From NCBI RefSeq assembly GCF_002836415.1, contig NZ_PJBP01000117.1, positions 1 through 64,000 of the forward strand: a stretch of 64,000 nucleotides of DNA, written 5' to 3'. A program made the position numbers and the translations under genes. This document shows positions 29,346 to 39,178 of this stretch, piece by piece. Position 1 is the first letter of the stretch; each line of letters starts with the position of its first letter. The notes beneath the pieces were generated by a model. The model was not told the DNA's origin. It did no database searches and worked only from the letters and a program-made list of their open reading frames with translations. Source of the DNA: Psychromonas sp. MB-3u-54. Its GTDB lineage: Bacteria > Pseudomonadota > Gammaproteobacteria > Enterobacterales > Psychromonadaceae.

Positions 29346-32288
29346 TTGTTTAGCAGAATATTGTCATCACTGTGTAAGCACTTTACATATATTCACCCCA
29401 GTCACTCGCCATCATTCAGTAAGGCAATTTTCTTTACGGGCTTAATGGCGGCAGGGCTTGTCACGGCTATTTTTCTGCAACCTTTGATTCAAAATGGAGG
29501 CTGGCAAGACTACCTGCCATTACACACAGCACTTGAAACTATTTCCATTATCGTCGCAGCATTAATATTTGCAGTTGGCTGGTCAGGCAGAAAGCGCAAC
29601 TTACCCGGCAACATAATATTGCTTGCTGCTGTATTTTTGGGCGTCGGCATACTCGATTTCTCTCATATACTCTCCTATACTGGCATGCCTTATTATGTGA
29701 CGCCAAGCGGCCCTGATAAAACCATAGGATTTTGGCTTGCGGCGAGAATACTCTCGACTGTCGGGTTATTTTTATTCGTCACATTACCAATCCGTTCATT
29801 GTCTTTTAGGTTTCCCCGCTATCTGATTTTATCCATCATACTGGTAGCAACGGGAATGGTACACTGGCTGATTCTAATGAATCCTGACCTTCTTTCAGGT
29901 CTATTCTTTACCCCGGAAGCGGGACTCTCCGCCCTTAAAATAAATACTGAATATATTATTATCGGTTTCACCTTGATAACGGTATTGCTGCTGCTGTATA
30001 AAATGCGCCAGCCCCAGACCTATCACGCATCATCCCTGCTTGCAGGCCTGTGTATTATAGCGATGAGTGAGTTCTTTTTCACCCTATACGCCGATTTAAC
30101 GGATATTTACAATATATCGGGTCATCTCTATAAGGTTATTGCCTATATATTTATTTACCGGGCCATTTTTATTACGGTCATTGCAAGACCCTACCACAAT
30201 CTAGAGCTGGCAAAGACTGAACTTAGCGAGAAAAACCGCTTACTCGACAATATAATAGAGAATATTCCGATTGCTGTTTTTATGAAAGACGCCAAAGAAT
30301 TACGCTTTACACGTATCAATAAATTCACTGAAAAATTATTCGGGCACAGTCGTGAAACGCTTTTAGGGAAAAGTGATTATGATTTTTTTTCAAAAGAACA
30401 AGCCGATTTTTTCACCGCTAAAGATCGCGAGACGATAAAGCAAAGAACGCTGCTTGAAATCCCCGAGGAAACCATAGATACCCCCCTTGGAACCCGTACT
30501 CTGTACACAAAAAAAATAACCATCACCGATCAGCATAACAATCCCAAATTCCTGCTTGGCATTTCAGAAGATATTACTGAACGCAACACTGCCAAAAAGG
30601 CAATTGAAGAAAGTGAACGCTCTCTTAGGGAATCACAGCGAATTGCACGTTTGGGAAGCTACCTTTTCGATTTGCGCAATAACAAATGGTCCAGTTCTGA
30701 AATATTAGATAATTTGCTTGGTATCGATGCCGATTACCAACGTACCATGGAAGGCTGGCAGCAGTTAATCCATCCGGATGATCGCAGTCGAATGGATCAT
30801 TATTTCAAAGAAGATGTCCTTAATCAGAAAAAACCCTTTGATCAAGAGTATCGAATTCAATGCCCCAACAGTCAAGCTGAGCGTTGGTTACATTGCTTAG
30901 GCGAGCTTGAGTTCAATGTTCAAGGCTCCCCTGTTTTGATGAAAGGGACTATTCAGGATATTACTGAAGGAAAACTTGCTGAAGCTCACCTCCAGTCTCT
31001 GGCAAACTTTGATCAACTTACGGGGTTGCCGAATCGTTTTATGCTCAAGAATCAAATAACCTACCTTTTTACGCTTGCAAAGCGTAAAAAAGAATCCTTA
31101 ACTATGATGTTTTTAGACCTTGACCATTTTAAAAATGTCAATGATACCTTAGGACATACGATCGGTGATCAGCTGCTTATCAAAATAGCAAAGCGACTAA
31201 AATCTGCCATCCGCGAGGTCGACCTTGTATCACGGGTTGGCAGCGATGAATTTATTTTAATTTTCCCTAATACCGATGCAGAAAGAGCAATGACTATTGC
31301 TACAAAACTGATTGAAACCGTTTCAAAGCCCGCTGTTTTTGAACACCACGAACTGTTTATCACGCCCACTATAGGTATTGCCATCTATCCGAATGATGGC
31401 GAAGAGTTTGAAATCTTGATCAAAAATGCCGATACCGCCATGTCTCAGGCAAAAAAATACAGTCGTAACACTTTCCACTTTTTCACCGACGAGATGCAGG
31501 TTCATTTACAACGTAAGTTAAAAATAGTCAATGCAATGAGACATGCTCTGCAGCGTAATGAAATGCAAGTACACTACCAACCACAGGTTTCAGCAGTGAA
31601 TGGTCATATTATAGGTGCCGAAGCACTACTGCGTTGGAACCATCCGGAGCTGGGAGCAATATCTCCCGGTGAATTCATTCCCATTGCTGAAAGCAGCGGG
31701 CAGATTGTAGCGATTGGAGAGTGGGTATTACGTACCGCCATTAATCAAATGAAGGTCTGGCAAGGTGAAGGACTCGCGCCAATGGTTGTCGCTGTCAATC
31801 TGTCTGCCCTGCAATTTAAACAAGTCAATCTTATCAAAATGATTATTGGTATGCTCGATGAAGCACAACTCGCACATCAATATCTGGAACTGGAACTCAC
31901 CGAAGCTATTACCATGGAGGATCCACAACAGGCAGTTAACATTATGAATCAATTTAACGCACAGGGTATTCGCATGTCGATTGATGACTTTGGTACGGGT
32001 TACTCTTCCCTGAGCTACCTCAAGCAGTTTAAGGTTTATAAACTTAAAATCGACCAGTCGTTTATTTGTAACCTTGCCAAGGATTCCGATGACAGAGCGA
32101 TGGTACACGCAATTATTGATATGGCTAAAAATCTCGGCATGCAGACTATTGCGGAAGGGGTTGAAACAGCCGAACAGCTGGAATTTCTCCGCCTGCACGA
32201 CTGTAATGAAATACAGGGTTATTATTTTAGTAAAGCTATTCCGGCAGACGAATTTGCCCGCTTTGTCAAACAGGGCCCGCACCACTAA
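29346..32288 (+). CDS. MASE3-PAS-PAS-GGDEF-EAL sensor protein
   Basis: Membrane cyclic-di-GMP enzyme of 980 aa. Residues ~25-290 form a multi-helix MASE3-type sensor. Two PAS/PAC domains follow (~300-420 and ~430-545), then GGDEF (~555-715) and EAL (~725-970). The GGDEF signature reads GSDEF, with a serine at the second glycine, while the inhibitory RxxD site (REVD) is kept five residues upstream. The EAL domain keeps EALLRW, the Asn in VNLS, ELELTEA, IDDFGTGYSS, LKIDQSF and AEGVET, so it should be an active phosphodiesterase. The start is TTG at 29346 with GAGGA upstream. Signal unknown. Confidence 0.92.
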   Translation: MFSRILSSLCKHFTYIHPSHSPSFSKAIFFTGLMAAGLVTAIFLQPLIQNGGWQDYLPLHTALETISIIVAALIFAVGWSGRKRNLPGNIILLAAVFLGVGILDFSHILSYTGMPYYVTPSGPDKTIGFWLAARILSTVGLFLFVTLPIRSLSFRFPRYLILSIILVATGMVHWLILMNPDLLSGLFFTPEAGLSALKINTEYIIIGFTLITVLLLLYKMRQPQTYHASSLLAGLCIIAMSEFFFTLYADLTDIYNISGHLYKVIAYIFIYRAIFITVIARPYHNLELAKTELSEKNRLLDNIIENIPIAVFMKDAKELRFTRINKFTEKLFGHSRETLLGKSDYDFFSKEQADFFTAKDRETIKQRTLLEIPEETIDTPLGTRTLYTKKITITDQHNNPKFLLGISEDITERNTAKKAIEESERSLRESQRIARLGSYLFDLRNNKWSSSEILDNLLGIDADYQRTMEGWQQLIHPDDRSRMDHYFKEDVLNQKKPFDQEYRIQCPNSQAERWLHCLGELEFNVQGSPVLMKGTIQDITEGKLAEAHLQSLANFDQLTGLPNRFMLKNQITYLFTLAKRKKESLTMMFLDLDHFKNVNDTLGHTIGDQLLIKIAKRLKSAIREVDLVSRVGSDEFILIFPNTDAERAMTIATKLIETVSKPAVFEHHELFITPTIGIAIYPNDGEEFEILIKNADTAMSQAKKYSRNTFHFFTDEMQVHLQRKLKIVNAMRHALQRNEMQVHYQPQVSAVNGHIIGAEALLRWNHPELGAISPGEFIPIAESSGQIVAIGEWVLRTAINQMKVWQGEGLAPMVVAVNLSALQFKQVNLIKMIIGMLDEAQLAHQYLELELTEAITMEDPQQAVNIMNQFNAQGIRMSIDDFGTGYSSLSYLKQFKVYKLKIDQSFICNLAKDSDDRAMVHAIIDMAKNLGMQTIAEGVETAEQLEFLRLHDCNEIQGYYFSKAIPADEFARFVKQGPHH

Positions 32289-32290
32289 GA

Positions 32291-32338
32291 CAATCAGGGT
32301 TTAAACTGACCAGATCTGGTTAGTTTAAACCCTGATTG
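32291..32338. terminator. Long hairpin between sensor gene and yegD
   Basis: 22-bp stem with one G-T type mismatch (arms 32291-32312 and 32317-32338, loop GATC) immediately after the sensor gene stop and 24 bp from the end of the convergent Hsp70 gene. It probably terminates both. The stem is unusually long for a simple terminator. Confidence 0.75.
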
Positions 32339-32362
32339 GAATCATCTTGTGATTATTACCGC

Positions 32363-33676
32363 TCAAGAAAATAGACGTTTAGCTTTTAATAACGCGCCTA
32401 AAACGACGGAACTAAAGGCATCGGCAACGGTGATATTGACCTGTGGATAACGCGCTTTAATCGCTTGCTGCACCAGTGGAGATAACCCCATACCACCGGT
32501 TAAATAGATAATTTCCGGTTGCAGCTGTGCCTCATCAACTGCGCCGTCAATCATGACAAACATCTTTTCTAACCATTTTGTCATGGTCTGTGCAACCTGA
32601 TCACGTTTGATTGTCACATCCAATGATTTGTCTATAAAAGCTAACGGTAAATCTGTTTGTTGCTGGTCACTTAAATCGATCTTTGCAAGCTCAATGGCAT
32701 GCATCAATTGATGAGTAAGCCTTTGCTTTTGCACCTGCTGTAAACGCATCAGTGGAGCAGGATCTTCACTGTCAAAAATATATTCAGAGATCGATTTAGC
32801 ACGAGCAGGGGAATAAAAATCACTCATCTCGGGAATATTATCGATCGCATAAACGCCAAAATACAACATATTTGGAATTGAACGGCCACCTGCTGTGCGC
32901 CCTCCCCGACCAAACAAAGGCGATACTATGCTGCTTGCTAAATATTTATCACTCACAATGCCGCCCTGGCGGATCCCTTTAGTGGCATAAATATCAGCAT
33001 CCCGTTCAAGGTTATCCGCTTTATCTTCACTTAATAAACAAAAAGTAACATCGGAGGTACCCCCTCCTAAATCGACTACCATCGCCTTAGTCGGTTTCTT
33101 AATTTGTTGTTCAAAGTGATAAGCTGCAGCAAGGGGCTCATGAATAAAGTCAACCTGTGCAAAACCCGCTTTGGTTGCTGCGCGTAACATTAGCGCTTCA
33201 GCTTGTTGGTTTCCAAGCTCACCCATAGTGGAGTGGTAGTTGACCGGACGGGCTATAACCGCTTTATTAATAGTGGTATTTAGCTGTTTTTCAGCACACT
33301 GCTTAAGATAAGATAGAAAGCGAATGACCAATAGTTCAAAGTTATCTAATAAACGTTTTGGAATTTTAGCGCCAAGAAAATTCTTTGGGCTATTAACATA
33401 TCTTCCTTCATCGGGGGTCAATAAAAAGGTTTTAAAACCTTGTTCACCAAACAAGATATCGCCAGAATTTAACATCTCATTTAAGGTCTGCTCATTGGTT
33501 TTTGCATTATTACTCACCGCCCCCGATTTATTATGGGTCAAATAGATTGCAGAGCGGATCTTAAACGGGTTCTCACTCTCTTTATCGACAACAATCAGTG
33601 TCGGTTTGTTATTAAGCCAAGCTGCTACGGCACAATTACTTGTACCAAAATCAATACCAATAAAATCAGCGGTCAT
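32363..33676 (-). CDS. yegD: Hsp70-family protein YegD
   Basis: Atypical Hsp70 with an actin-like ATPase domain but no normal substrate-binding domain; function unclear in all species. ATP-binding motifs are visible: GIDFGTSNCAVA at the start, VVDLGGGTSDVTF in the middle, and YLTGGMGLSPL near the end. The length is 437 aa from ATG 33674-33676, which follows an AGGA site; the 35 in-frame residues upstream look unrelated and overlap a repeat-like sequence. Convergent with the sensor gene. Confidence 0.88.
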   Translation of the reverse strand: MTADFIGIDFGTSNCAVAAWLNNKPTLIVVDKESENPFKIRSAIYLTHNKSGAVSNNAKTNEQTLNEMLNSGDILFGEQGFKTFLLTPDEGRYVNSPKNFLGAKIPKRLLDNFELLVIRFLSYLKQCAEKQLNTTINKAVIARPVNYHSTMGELGNQQAEALMLRAATKAGFAQVDFIHEPLAAAYHFEQQIKKPTKAMVVDLGGGTSDVTFCLLSEDKADNLERDADIYATKGIRQGGIVSDKYLASSIVSPLFGRGGRTAGGRSIPNMLYFGVYAIDNIPEMSDFYSPARAKSISEYIFDSEDPAPLMRLQQVQKQRLTHQLMHAIELAKIDLSDQQQTDLPLAFIDKSLDVTIKRDQVAQTMTKWLEKMFVMIDGAVDEAQLQPEIIYLTGGMGLSPLVQQAIKARYPQVNITVADAFSSVVLGALLKAKRLFS

Positions 33677-33697
33677 TATGTTTCCTGACAAAGAAAA

Positions 33698-33714
33698 GGC
33701 AGGACATCCATACC
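33698..33714 (-). repeat. Single copy of a 17-bp motif repeated at 58.78 kb
   Basis: On the minus strand this reads GGTATGGATGTCCTGCC, differing at two of 17 positions from the unit tandemly repeated at 58778-58836. It sits just upstream of yegD. It may be a half-site of a REP-like family; the copy number in the genome is unknown. Confidence 0.4.
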
Positions 33715-33937
33715 TTTTAATCATTAAATTAAAGGCAAGATCATACATTGAACAGCTAAACATTAATATTGAACAGGACAAAAAAGACTTAGCAGGGGCA
33801 TTTGTAGAGTCTGCTAATTTGCCATTTGCTGTACTATAATGGACATATCAACACCACAGTATCCAGTTCCTGCGCAAGCTCACGGGGTCTGACGTCGTTC
33901 AGCTGTTGATCATAGGCCCGACCTGACAGGAGAAGTT

Positions 33938-34932
33938 ATGTTTGGATTTACGCTTATTCTAACCTGATTGCGACCCTGATGCATGGTTACCTCACCTGGC
34001 GCATTGCTTCACTCAACTACTTTAAGTCCGTTCACCTCCGTCGCAGGCTGGGGGCGCTGTTTATTGCCACCACTATCCAGCTTATACTTGAACTGCTGAG
34101 CGGTTTCGGTCTCTGGGCAAAACCCTATATTAATCAGCTTCGCAGCAGTGCCCTTCTGCTCTCGGTGCTGATTATTACCCTATCACTAGTGCAGGGCATG
34201 GGTGCGCCGGTCGTTAGCCGCTACGAAGTGACCCTGCCCACACTGTCCGCGCCGCTCGACGCTACCCGTATTGTGGTGCTATCTGATCTGCATTTCGGTA
34301 GTCAGTTAGGGGCACAGTGGTTCAATGCGCGCGTCGCTCAGGTTGCAGGACTCAAGCCGGATCTAATCGTTCTGTTGGGTGATCTTTTTGAGGGACATGG
34401 CAGAGTGGATTCTGACCTGCGATCTGTCTTTGCGCGCCTGAAAGCGCCTATGGGAGTCTACGCCGTCACCGGTAATCACGAATTCCACGGTGACAGTAGC
34501 GCAGTTCTCGCAATCAGCGAAGAGGCCGGGGTCGAGTGGCTGCGCAACCGCGGGCAGGAGGTCGCCCCCGGACTGCTGCTGGCAGGTGTGGATAATTTGT
34601 CCAGAAATCACCTCAATGAGGGTAACGAAGACTGAGTCTCATCATTACTCGAAGGGCATCATAAGGAAGCCGTGGTACTACTGTCACATTCCCCCCTGCA
34701 GGTGAAACAGGCCGAGAACGCGGGTGTCGGGCTGATGTTATCAGGCCACACCCACGGAGGCCAAATCTGGCCCTTTGGCCTGCTGGTCAAACAATACTAT
34801 CCCTACCTCAACGGGCGGTATCAGATCGGCAAGATGAGCCTTATCGTCAGCCGCGGCACCGGCCTGTGGGGACCTCAGATGCGACTGTGGCAACCGGGAG
34901 AGATTATTGAGGTGACACTGCGTGCGGACTGA
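33938..34932 (+). pseudogene. Metallophosphoesterase (YkuE-like) with frameshift and in-frame stop
   Basis: Calcineurin-like phosphoesterase with membrane helices in its first ~60 residues. Metal-binding motifs are seen in order: LSDLHFG, LLGDLFEG, TGNHEFH, LSHSP and SGHTHGGQ. Two lesions are present. An AGGAG site and ATG at 33938 lead into the wrong frame after two codons, while the real frame continues from VWIYAYSNLIATL. A TGA at 34633-34635 interrupts the same frame between the GNHE and SHSP motifs; reading through it continues the domain to the end. The DNA is more G+C-rich than the backbone. Both lesions may be single-base changes. Confidence 0.85.
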
Positions 34933-35384
34933 ATCAGTGGCTATCTCAGGATTGTTGCTGCAGCCCCCCTCTCCGAGCCTTCGGTTTCGGCTTTAGGCTA
35001 AAAAAAACTGGGTTGCGCTTGAGCTAGAAAGCACAAAGGCCCCGCCAAAATTATCAAAGTTGATTCATCTCATGGCGCTTCGAGCACAGCAAAACCTTCT
35101 CGAAATTTGTTATTCTACTTGGTAAATATCTGTGTTTTTCACCCATGGTAATGCGGTTACAGATATCAACTAGGCATTGATCCTCCCTCTCGTCCCATAC
35201 GACAATAAGAAAGGCTGAACAGCCAACGGATTAAAGCATCAGCATAGAATAGATATCCCCGCTCCTTATAAAAAGAACGGGGAGATGATAGATTGCTCTC
35301 ACTAATGCTAGAAAAACGCGTTGCCATCCTTCTTTCTGACAACGTAGACCTAACATCATATTCCAGAGCCTGTTAACCATCTCA
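34933..35384. other. Intergenic region with a segment duplicated at 58.85 kb
   Basis: No gene seen in about 450 bp. The first ~110 bp, together with the last codons of the phosphoesterase (34922-35045), are similar to 58847-58990. Near 35262-35288 an imperfect GC-rich hairpin could terminate the FG-GAP gene, which reads toward it. Confidence 0.5.
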
Positions 35385-37505
35385 TCAAAGCTGCGCCAGC
35401 GCCCCCACCAGCAGGGGATAGATTTTGTTTTGATCCACGCAGTTGGTGATATAGTCCTTAGTTGCGCCACCAACAGTGTCGGGCGAACTCCGAAGCGCGC
35501 AACCGTCGGTACGGGCTATGGCCTTTTCAAGTTGCTGCCGGGCCTTATCAGCTTTTGACTTTTGCAGACTATCAATCGCCTGCAACAGAAAATTTTCCAT
35601 TGCAGTCTGGTTACCACTGGTTGTGACACTGTCCGGTGGCAGCATAGTCATAATATTTAACGATTCCATCGCCTGTTGCTGCACATATTGTTCCGAGGTG
35701 ATAACAGCAATATTTACCTCGTCCGGCGTGGAGTCGGCATAACCATCGTTGACTACAAGCTGTGCCGTATAGGCACCGGCAAGATCCGGTATAAACTCCG
35801 GGGTCACGCCAGCATAGTTACTGAGGGTTGCGCTGCTCCCGGCAGGAACGGTCAGAGTCCACAGAAAGGTCAGTGCATCAGAGTCAGTATCAACGCTGGC
35901 CGAGCCATCCAGCACCACGGTTTCGCCTACATAACTTCCCCGATCAACGCCGGCATTTGCCATAGGTGGCGTGTTTAATGAAGAAACGGTGATCAGATCA
36001 GGAAGGCTGGACAGTGCGCCTTGATCCGTCACCACAAGACTGATCAGATAGTCGCCCGGTAAGTCCACAACAAAACTGGGGGTCACTGTATCGGCATTGG
36101 TCAGCACAACAGTGCTGCCCGGCGGTTTCGCATCAAAGGTCCAATCGTATAAAAGGTCTTCCGATGCTGTTTTATCGTCTGTAGAGCCACTACCGTCAAG
36201 GGCTACATTCTGCCCGACATGAATGGACTGATTAAGCCCTGCCTCTGCCACGGGCGCCTCATTACCAGTCACCCCGGTGTACACGTAGACCGCACCTGCA
36301 TCAGCGCCATTGTCATCCTCAAGATGTGCTGCAATCAGTGCGCTATCGCCGGACAGCCCCATTGACCAACCAAAGAAATCACGGTAAACACCGTCACCTG
36401 GTTTGATTTTCGCTTCCTCACTCCAGGTCGTCCCATTACGGGCGAATATGTAAACCGCGCCAGAGTCAGTGCCGTTATCATCATCACGTACGGCGCTAAG
36501 AAGCGCGGTATCGCCAGACAGCGCGACCGAGTAACCAGACTCATCATCTGTTTCGACATCACTGCCGATGAGTTTTGCTTGCTGGCTCCAGAGTGTGCCG
36601 CTGCGCACAAATACGTAGGCCGCACCGGCTTCCAGACCCTTGTCAGCATCACCATTCGCTCCAATTAGCGCCGTATCAGCAGATAACGCAACTGATATCC
36701 CAAAGAAATGAAGGCTTTTTGGATCATCAGGCTGGAGTTTGGCCTGTTCGATCCAAGTGGTGCCGCTGCGCGTAAACACAAAGGCGCTGCCTGAACGATT
36801 GCCGTTGTCATCATCGTAAACTGTACCGATCAATACGCTATCATCGAATAGATCCACCGCCCAACCGAACCTGTCATTTGTTAAACCACCACTGTCCCTG
36901 AGCTTAGCCTGCTCGTTCCAAGTGGTTCCACTGCGGGTGTAGATGTAGACCGAACCAGAGTCAGCGCCATCATCATCATCGCGCCAGGCGCCGACCGCCA
37001 CGGTATCGCCATAGATTGCTATCGACCAGCTGAAAGAATCATTCAGTGCACCATCACTGGCGGTCAGTTTGGCCTGTTCACTCCAGGAGCTGCCGCTTCG
37101 TGTAAAAACATAAGCAGCGCCAGAATCAGCGACCACACCATCCGCACCTCTCGCACCAACGACTATAGTATCGCCATCTATCGTCACTGAACTGCCAAAC
37201 TCATCAGCGGTACTGGCATCACTGGCGGTCAGTTTGGCCTGTTCGCTCCAGAAGGTGCCGTTACGGGTATACACATAAGCGGCACCCGAGCCAGAAGCCG
37301 GAACAGTATATGAAACACCGGCACCAATAACAGCGGTATTCCCGGACAATGCGACCGAGTAACCAAAATAATCATACGCACCGCCATCACTGGAGAGAAT
37401 CTTAGCAACCTCAACAGTCGTCAATGCTGCCCAGGACGTACTTGCAATAAGACTTAAGAATGTAATAGCGACCAACCTAAGTCCTGAAAGATATAAATGA
37501 AACAT
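35385..37505 (-). CDS. Secreted FG-GAP repeat protein with PKD-like domains
   Basis: Predicted exported protein of about 706 aa. A signal peptide ends near SLIASTSWA. Seven FG-GAP (integrin-alpha-like) repeats of ~52 residues follow at ~35-395, each with the pattern FGxSVALSGDTALIGA; the repeats form a beta-propeller with acidic DDDNGxDSG loops that bind calcium in this family. Two PKD-like beta domains (PVAEAGLNQS and PMANAGVDRG onward) come next, then a charged helical C-terminus. The second ATG (37503-37505) is better spaced from the AGGAG site than the first. There is no sortase or PEP-CTERM tail. Probably surface adhesion or recognition; partner unknown. Confidence 0.8.
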   Translation of the reverse strand: MFHLYLSGLRLVAITFLSLIASTSWAALTTVEVAKILSSDGGAYDYFGYSVALSGNTAVIGAGVSYTVPASGSGAAYVYTRNGTFWSEQAKLTASDASTADEFGSSVTIDGDTIVVGARGADGVVADSGAAYVFTRSGSSWSEQAKLTASDGALNDSFSWSIAIYGDTVAVGAWRDDDDGADSGSVYIYTRSGTTWNEQAKLRDSGGLTNDRFGWAVDLFDDSVLIGTVYDDDNGNRSGSAFVFTRSGTTWIEQAKLQPDDPKSLHFFGISVALSADTALIGANGDADKGLEAGAAYVFVRSGTLWSQQAKLIGSDVETDDESGYSVALSGDTALLSAVRDDDNGTDSGAVYIFARNGTTWSEEAKIKPGDGVYRDFFGWSMGLSGDSALIAAHLEDDNGADAGAVYVYTGVTGNEAPVAEAGLNQSIHVGQNVALDGSGSTDDKTASEDLLYDWTFDAKPPGSTVVLTNADTVTPSFVVDLPGDYLISLVVTDQGALSSLPDLITVSSLNTPPMANAGVDRGSYVGETVVLDGSASVDTDSDALTFLWTLTVPAGSSATLSNYAGVTPEFIPDLAGAYTAQLVVNDGYADSTPDEVNIAVITSEQYVQQQAMESLNIMTMLPPDSVTTSGNQTAMENFLLQAIDSLQKSKADKARQQLEKAIARTDGCALRSSPDTVGGATKDYITNCVDQNKIYPLLVGALAQL

Positions 37506-38037
37506 ACTCATATACTCCTATTCATAGGGTGTTTTCTAAATGGGACACCACTGCCTTTTTTGCAGGGTGTTACGAAATGATAGACAGTTATAAGTATAGG
37601 AAAAGACGAAAAGCTTTACCAAAAAAAATGTTGATTTAAACCGCCTATTTTAGCCCTGTAATACTGGTCATTATTTTGCCCCGCCGCGATCCTTGCACGT
37701 TTCAATGTCAAGGTTGAAAATCCGCTTTAATCTTTGTACCCAAGTCACCGACTGGCATTTTCTGACGGTGCTTTTCTACTTTCACTGCACATTAGATGAA
37801 TACTTAATGCACAAATTTCACATACTTTAACTTATGTTTAATTTACATTTATAGAGACTTCTATAAATGTAAATTCGTCATTTCCCCAAGACAAAAATTT
37901 AATTTACAAGCGAATATGTATGCTGCACAACTGTTTTTATACTTGTTATAATCTATCCTTTAATAATCAAGAAAATTTTAAATTTTTATTAGTAAGAATG
38001 CGGACTAATACGCTGTTAGTCGACACTGGGGATGATC
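37506..38037. other. Gene-free gap upstream of small membrane gene
   Basis: About 530 bp with no supportable gene. It becomes strongly A/T-rich toward the right and contains the perfect inverted repeat at 37840-37875. The promoter of the FG-GAP gene should lie at its left end; I could not pick out a clear -10/-35 pair. Confidence 0.4.
37840..37875. repeat. Perfect 15-bp AT-rich inverted repeat
   Basis: Arms 37840-37854 and 37861-37875 with a 6-nt loop. No gene ends nearby, so a terminator role is not obvious. A regulatory palindrome or an element end is possible. Confidence 0.5.
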
Positions 38038-38407
38038 ATGAAAAAACTATTATTCTTCTTTACAGCGGGTTGCTTGGGAGCACTAGTCAACAGCATAGCT
38101 GTTTGGCAATTTGGACAGCTTGGTTTCACTTCGGCATTGGGTGTTTCAATTGCGCCCTCTTTAAGCCCTGCATGGCGGTATCTGAGAATTTCTTTTCATT
38201 CTACCCATGCTGCACTCAAGGCGACTTCTTAAGGGAACAACCTTAAGTCTATTTCCAACCGCCGTTATGCCATTTATGGTTTTCCCCTCTCAGACAGACA
38301 AAGGCATTGCAGGAATAGAGCTTGGACTAATGACACCTGTGTTTGTAATATTCTTCAATTGGGTGTGGAGTATTATTACAGCCATCACAATTAAGTCTGC
38401 CAAGTAA
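38038..38407 (+). pseudogene. Small membrane protein, frameshifted
   Basis: From ATG 38038 (GGGGA site upstream) the frame gives a short membrane protein start, MKKLLFFFTAGCLGALVNS, with Gly-rich helix packing. It stops at 38232. The continuation is found in the next frame from ~38215 to 38407 (LLKGTTLSLFPTAV to the helix FVIFFNWVWSIITAITIKSAK). Together they would make one protein of ~120 aa with two or more helices; a frameshift and perhaps a small deletion near 38180-38220 broke it. Family not recognised. Confidence 0.6.
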
Positions 38408-38506
38408 AAGGGCTAACAATGCGTTCCTGTTGACGTTTTGATCTTCAAAGAATGTCACTAAACGCAGTCAGTTCCTATTTTTTGTTAATGGAAGGAGATG
38501 AGTAAC

Positions 38507-38956
38507 ATGCGTACATTTATTGTAGGAATATTCATACTGGTATGGTCATTGCAGGTAAACGCAACTTTGATTGACATCACTAAAACCTTCGACGTCACGA
38601 ATGACAGCGGTAATTTCGCGAATGATTTCCATGTGAACATTATATTCGATAAATCCAGTGCTTTTTCAGGGCCTCTAACCGCAATGAATACAGCTGGTTG
38701 GGGTTATACGTGGGATTTTCAGGGGACAGCCGGTAATGCCAGAGATGCTAGGTTATCGGTAGATTTCGTAGGTGGTATTAAAAATCGTATTCCCATCGAT
38801 GGCACAGCAACTTTTAAGTTTACTTTTAAGGCCGATCCAACCGACATTAAGAAAATAACTTATTATTGGACGGTTCCTGAGCCTAATGTTTCCATATTGT
38901 TGGGTTTCGGTCTGTTGGGTATATGGCTCTTTTCCGGAAGAAGAAAGCAGCATTAG
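38507..38956 (+). CDS. PEP-CTERM sorting-signal protein
   Basis: Exported protein of 149 aa: signal peptide to about LQVNA, a beta-rich body with no recognised domain, and a C-terminal tripartite signal VPEP, hydrophobic helix (SILLGFGLLGIWLF), then GRRKQH. This is the PEP-CTERM signal handled by exosortase EpsH/XrtA in other bacteria. No exosortase is in the window. ATG 38507 is best spaced from the AAGGAG site; the ATG three codons earlier overlaps it. The frame is intact while its neighbours are broken. Confidence 0.8.
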   Translation: MRTFIVGIFILVWSLQVNATLIDITKTFDVTNDSGNFANDFHVNIIFDKSSAFSGPLTAMNTAGWGYTWDFQGTAGNARDARLSVDFVGGIKNRIPIDGTATFKFTFKADPTDIKKITYYWTVPEPNVSILLGFGLLGIWLFSGRRKQH

Positions 38957-39178
38957 CCTTTACTGCCAGCTAGGGTCCAATTGTTCTTCATCTTGTACTG
39001 TCAGTATCATCGGGCAGCGCACAAGAAAGCCTTACCATCTGCGCAGTCGAGTGGAACAGGCCTCCGCAGCGTTTGATTTGTGGCTGAATGCCACAAGCCT
39101 CACACTCTCACAGCCAGCCTCTTACTGCGGCTTGGGCTAAAGAAGCATAGTGAATTCAGAGAACAGGAATAACTTACA

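Noticed and set aside
31728-32285. 185-codon minus-strand open frame over the EAL domain
   Set aside because: Antisense shadow; the plus strand encodes all EAL motifs.
34633-34635. Selenocysteine at the in-frame TGA of the phosphoesterase
   Set aside because: The site is between motifs and not catalytic; no convincing SECIS-like hairpin follows, and the gene has another lesion at its start.
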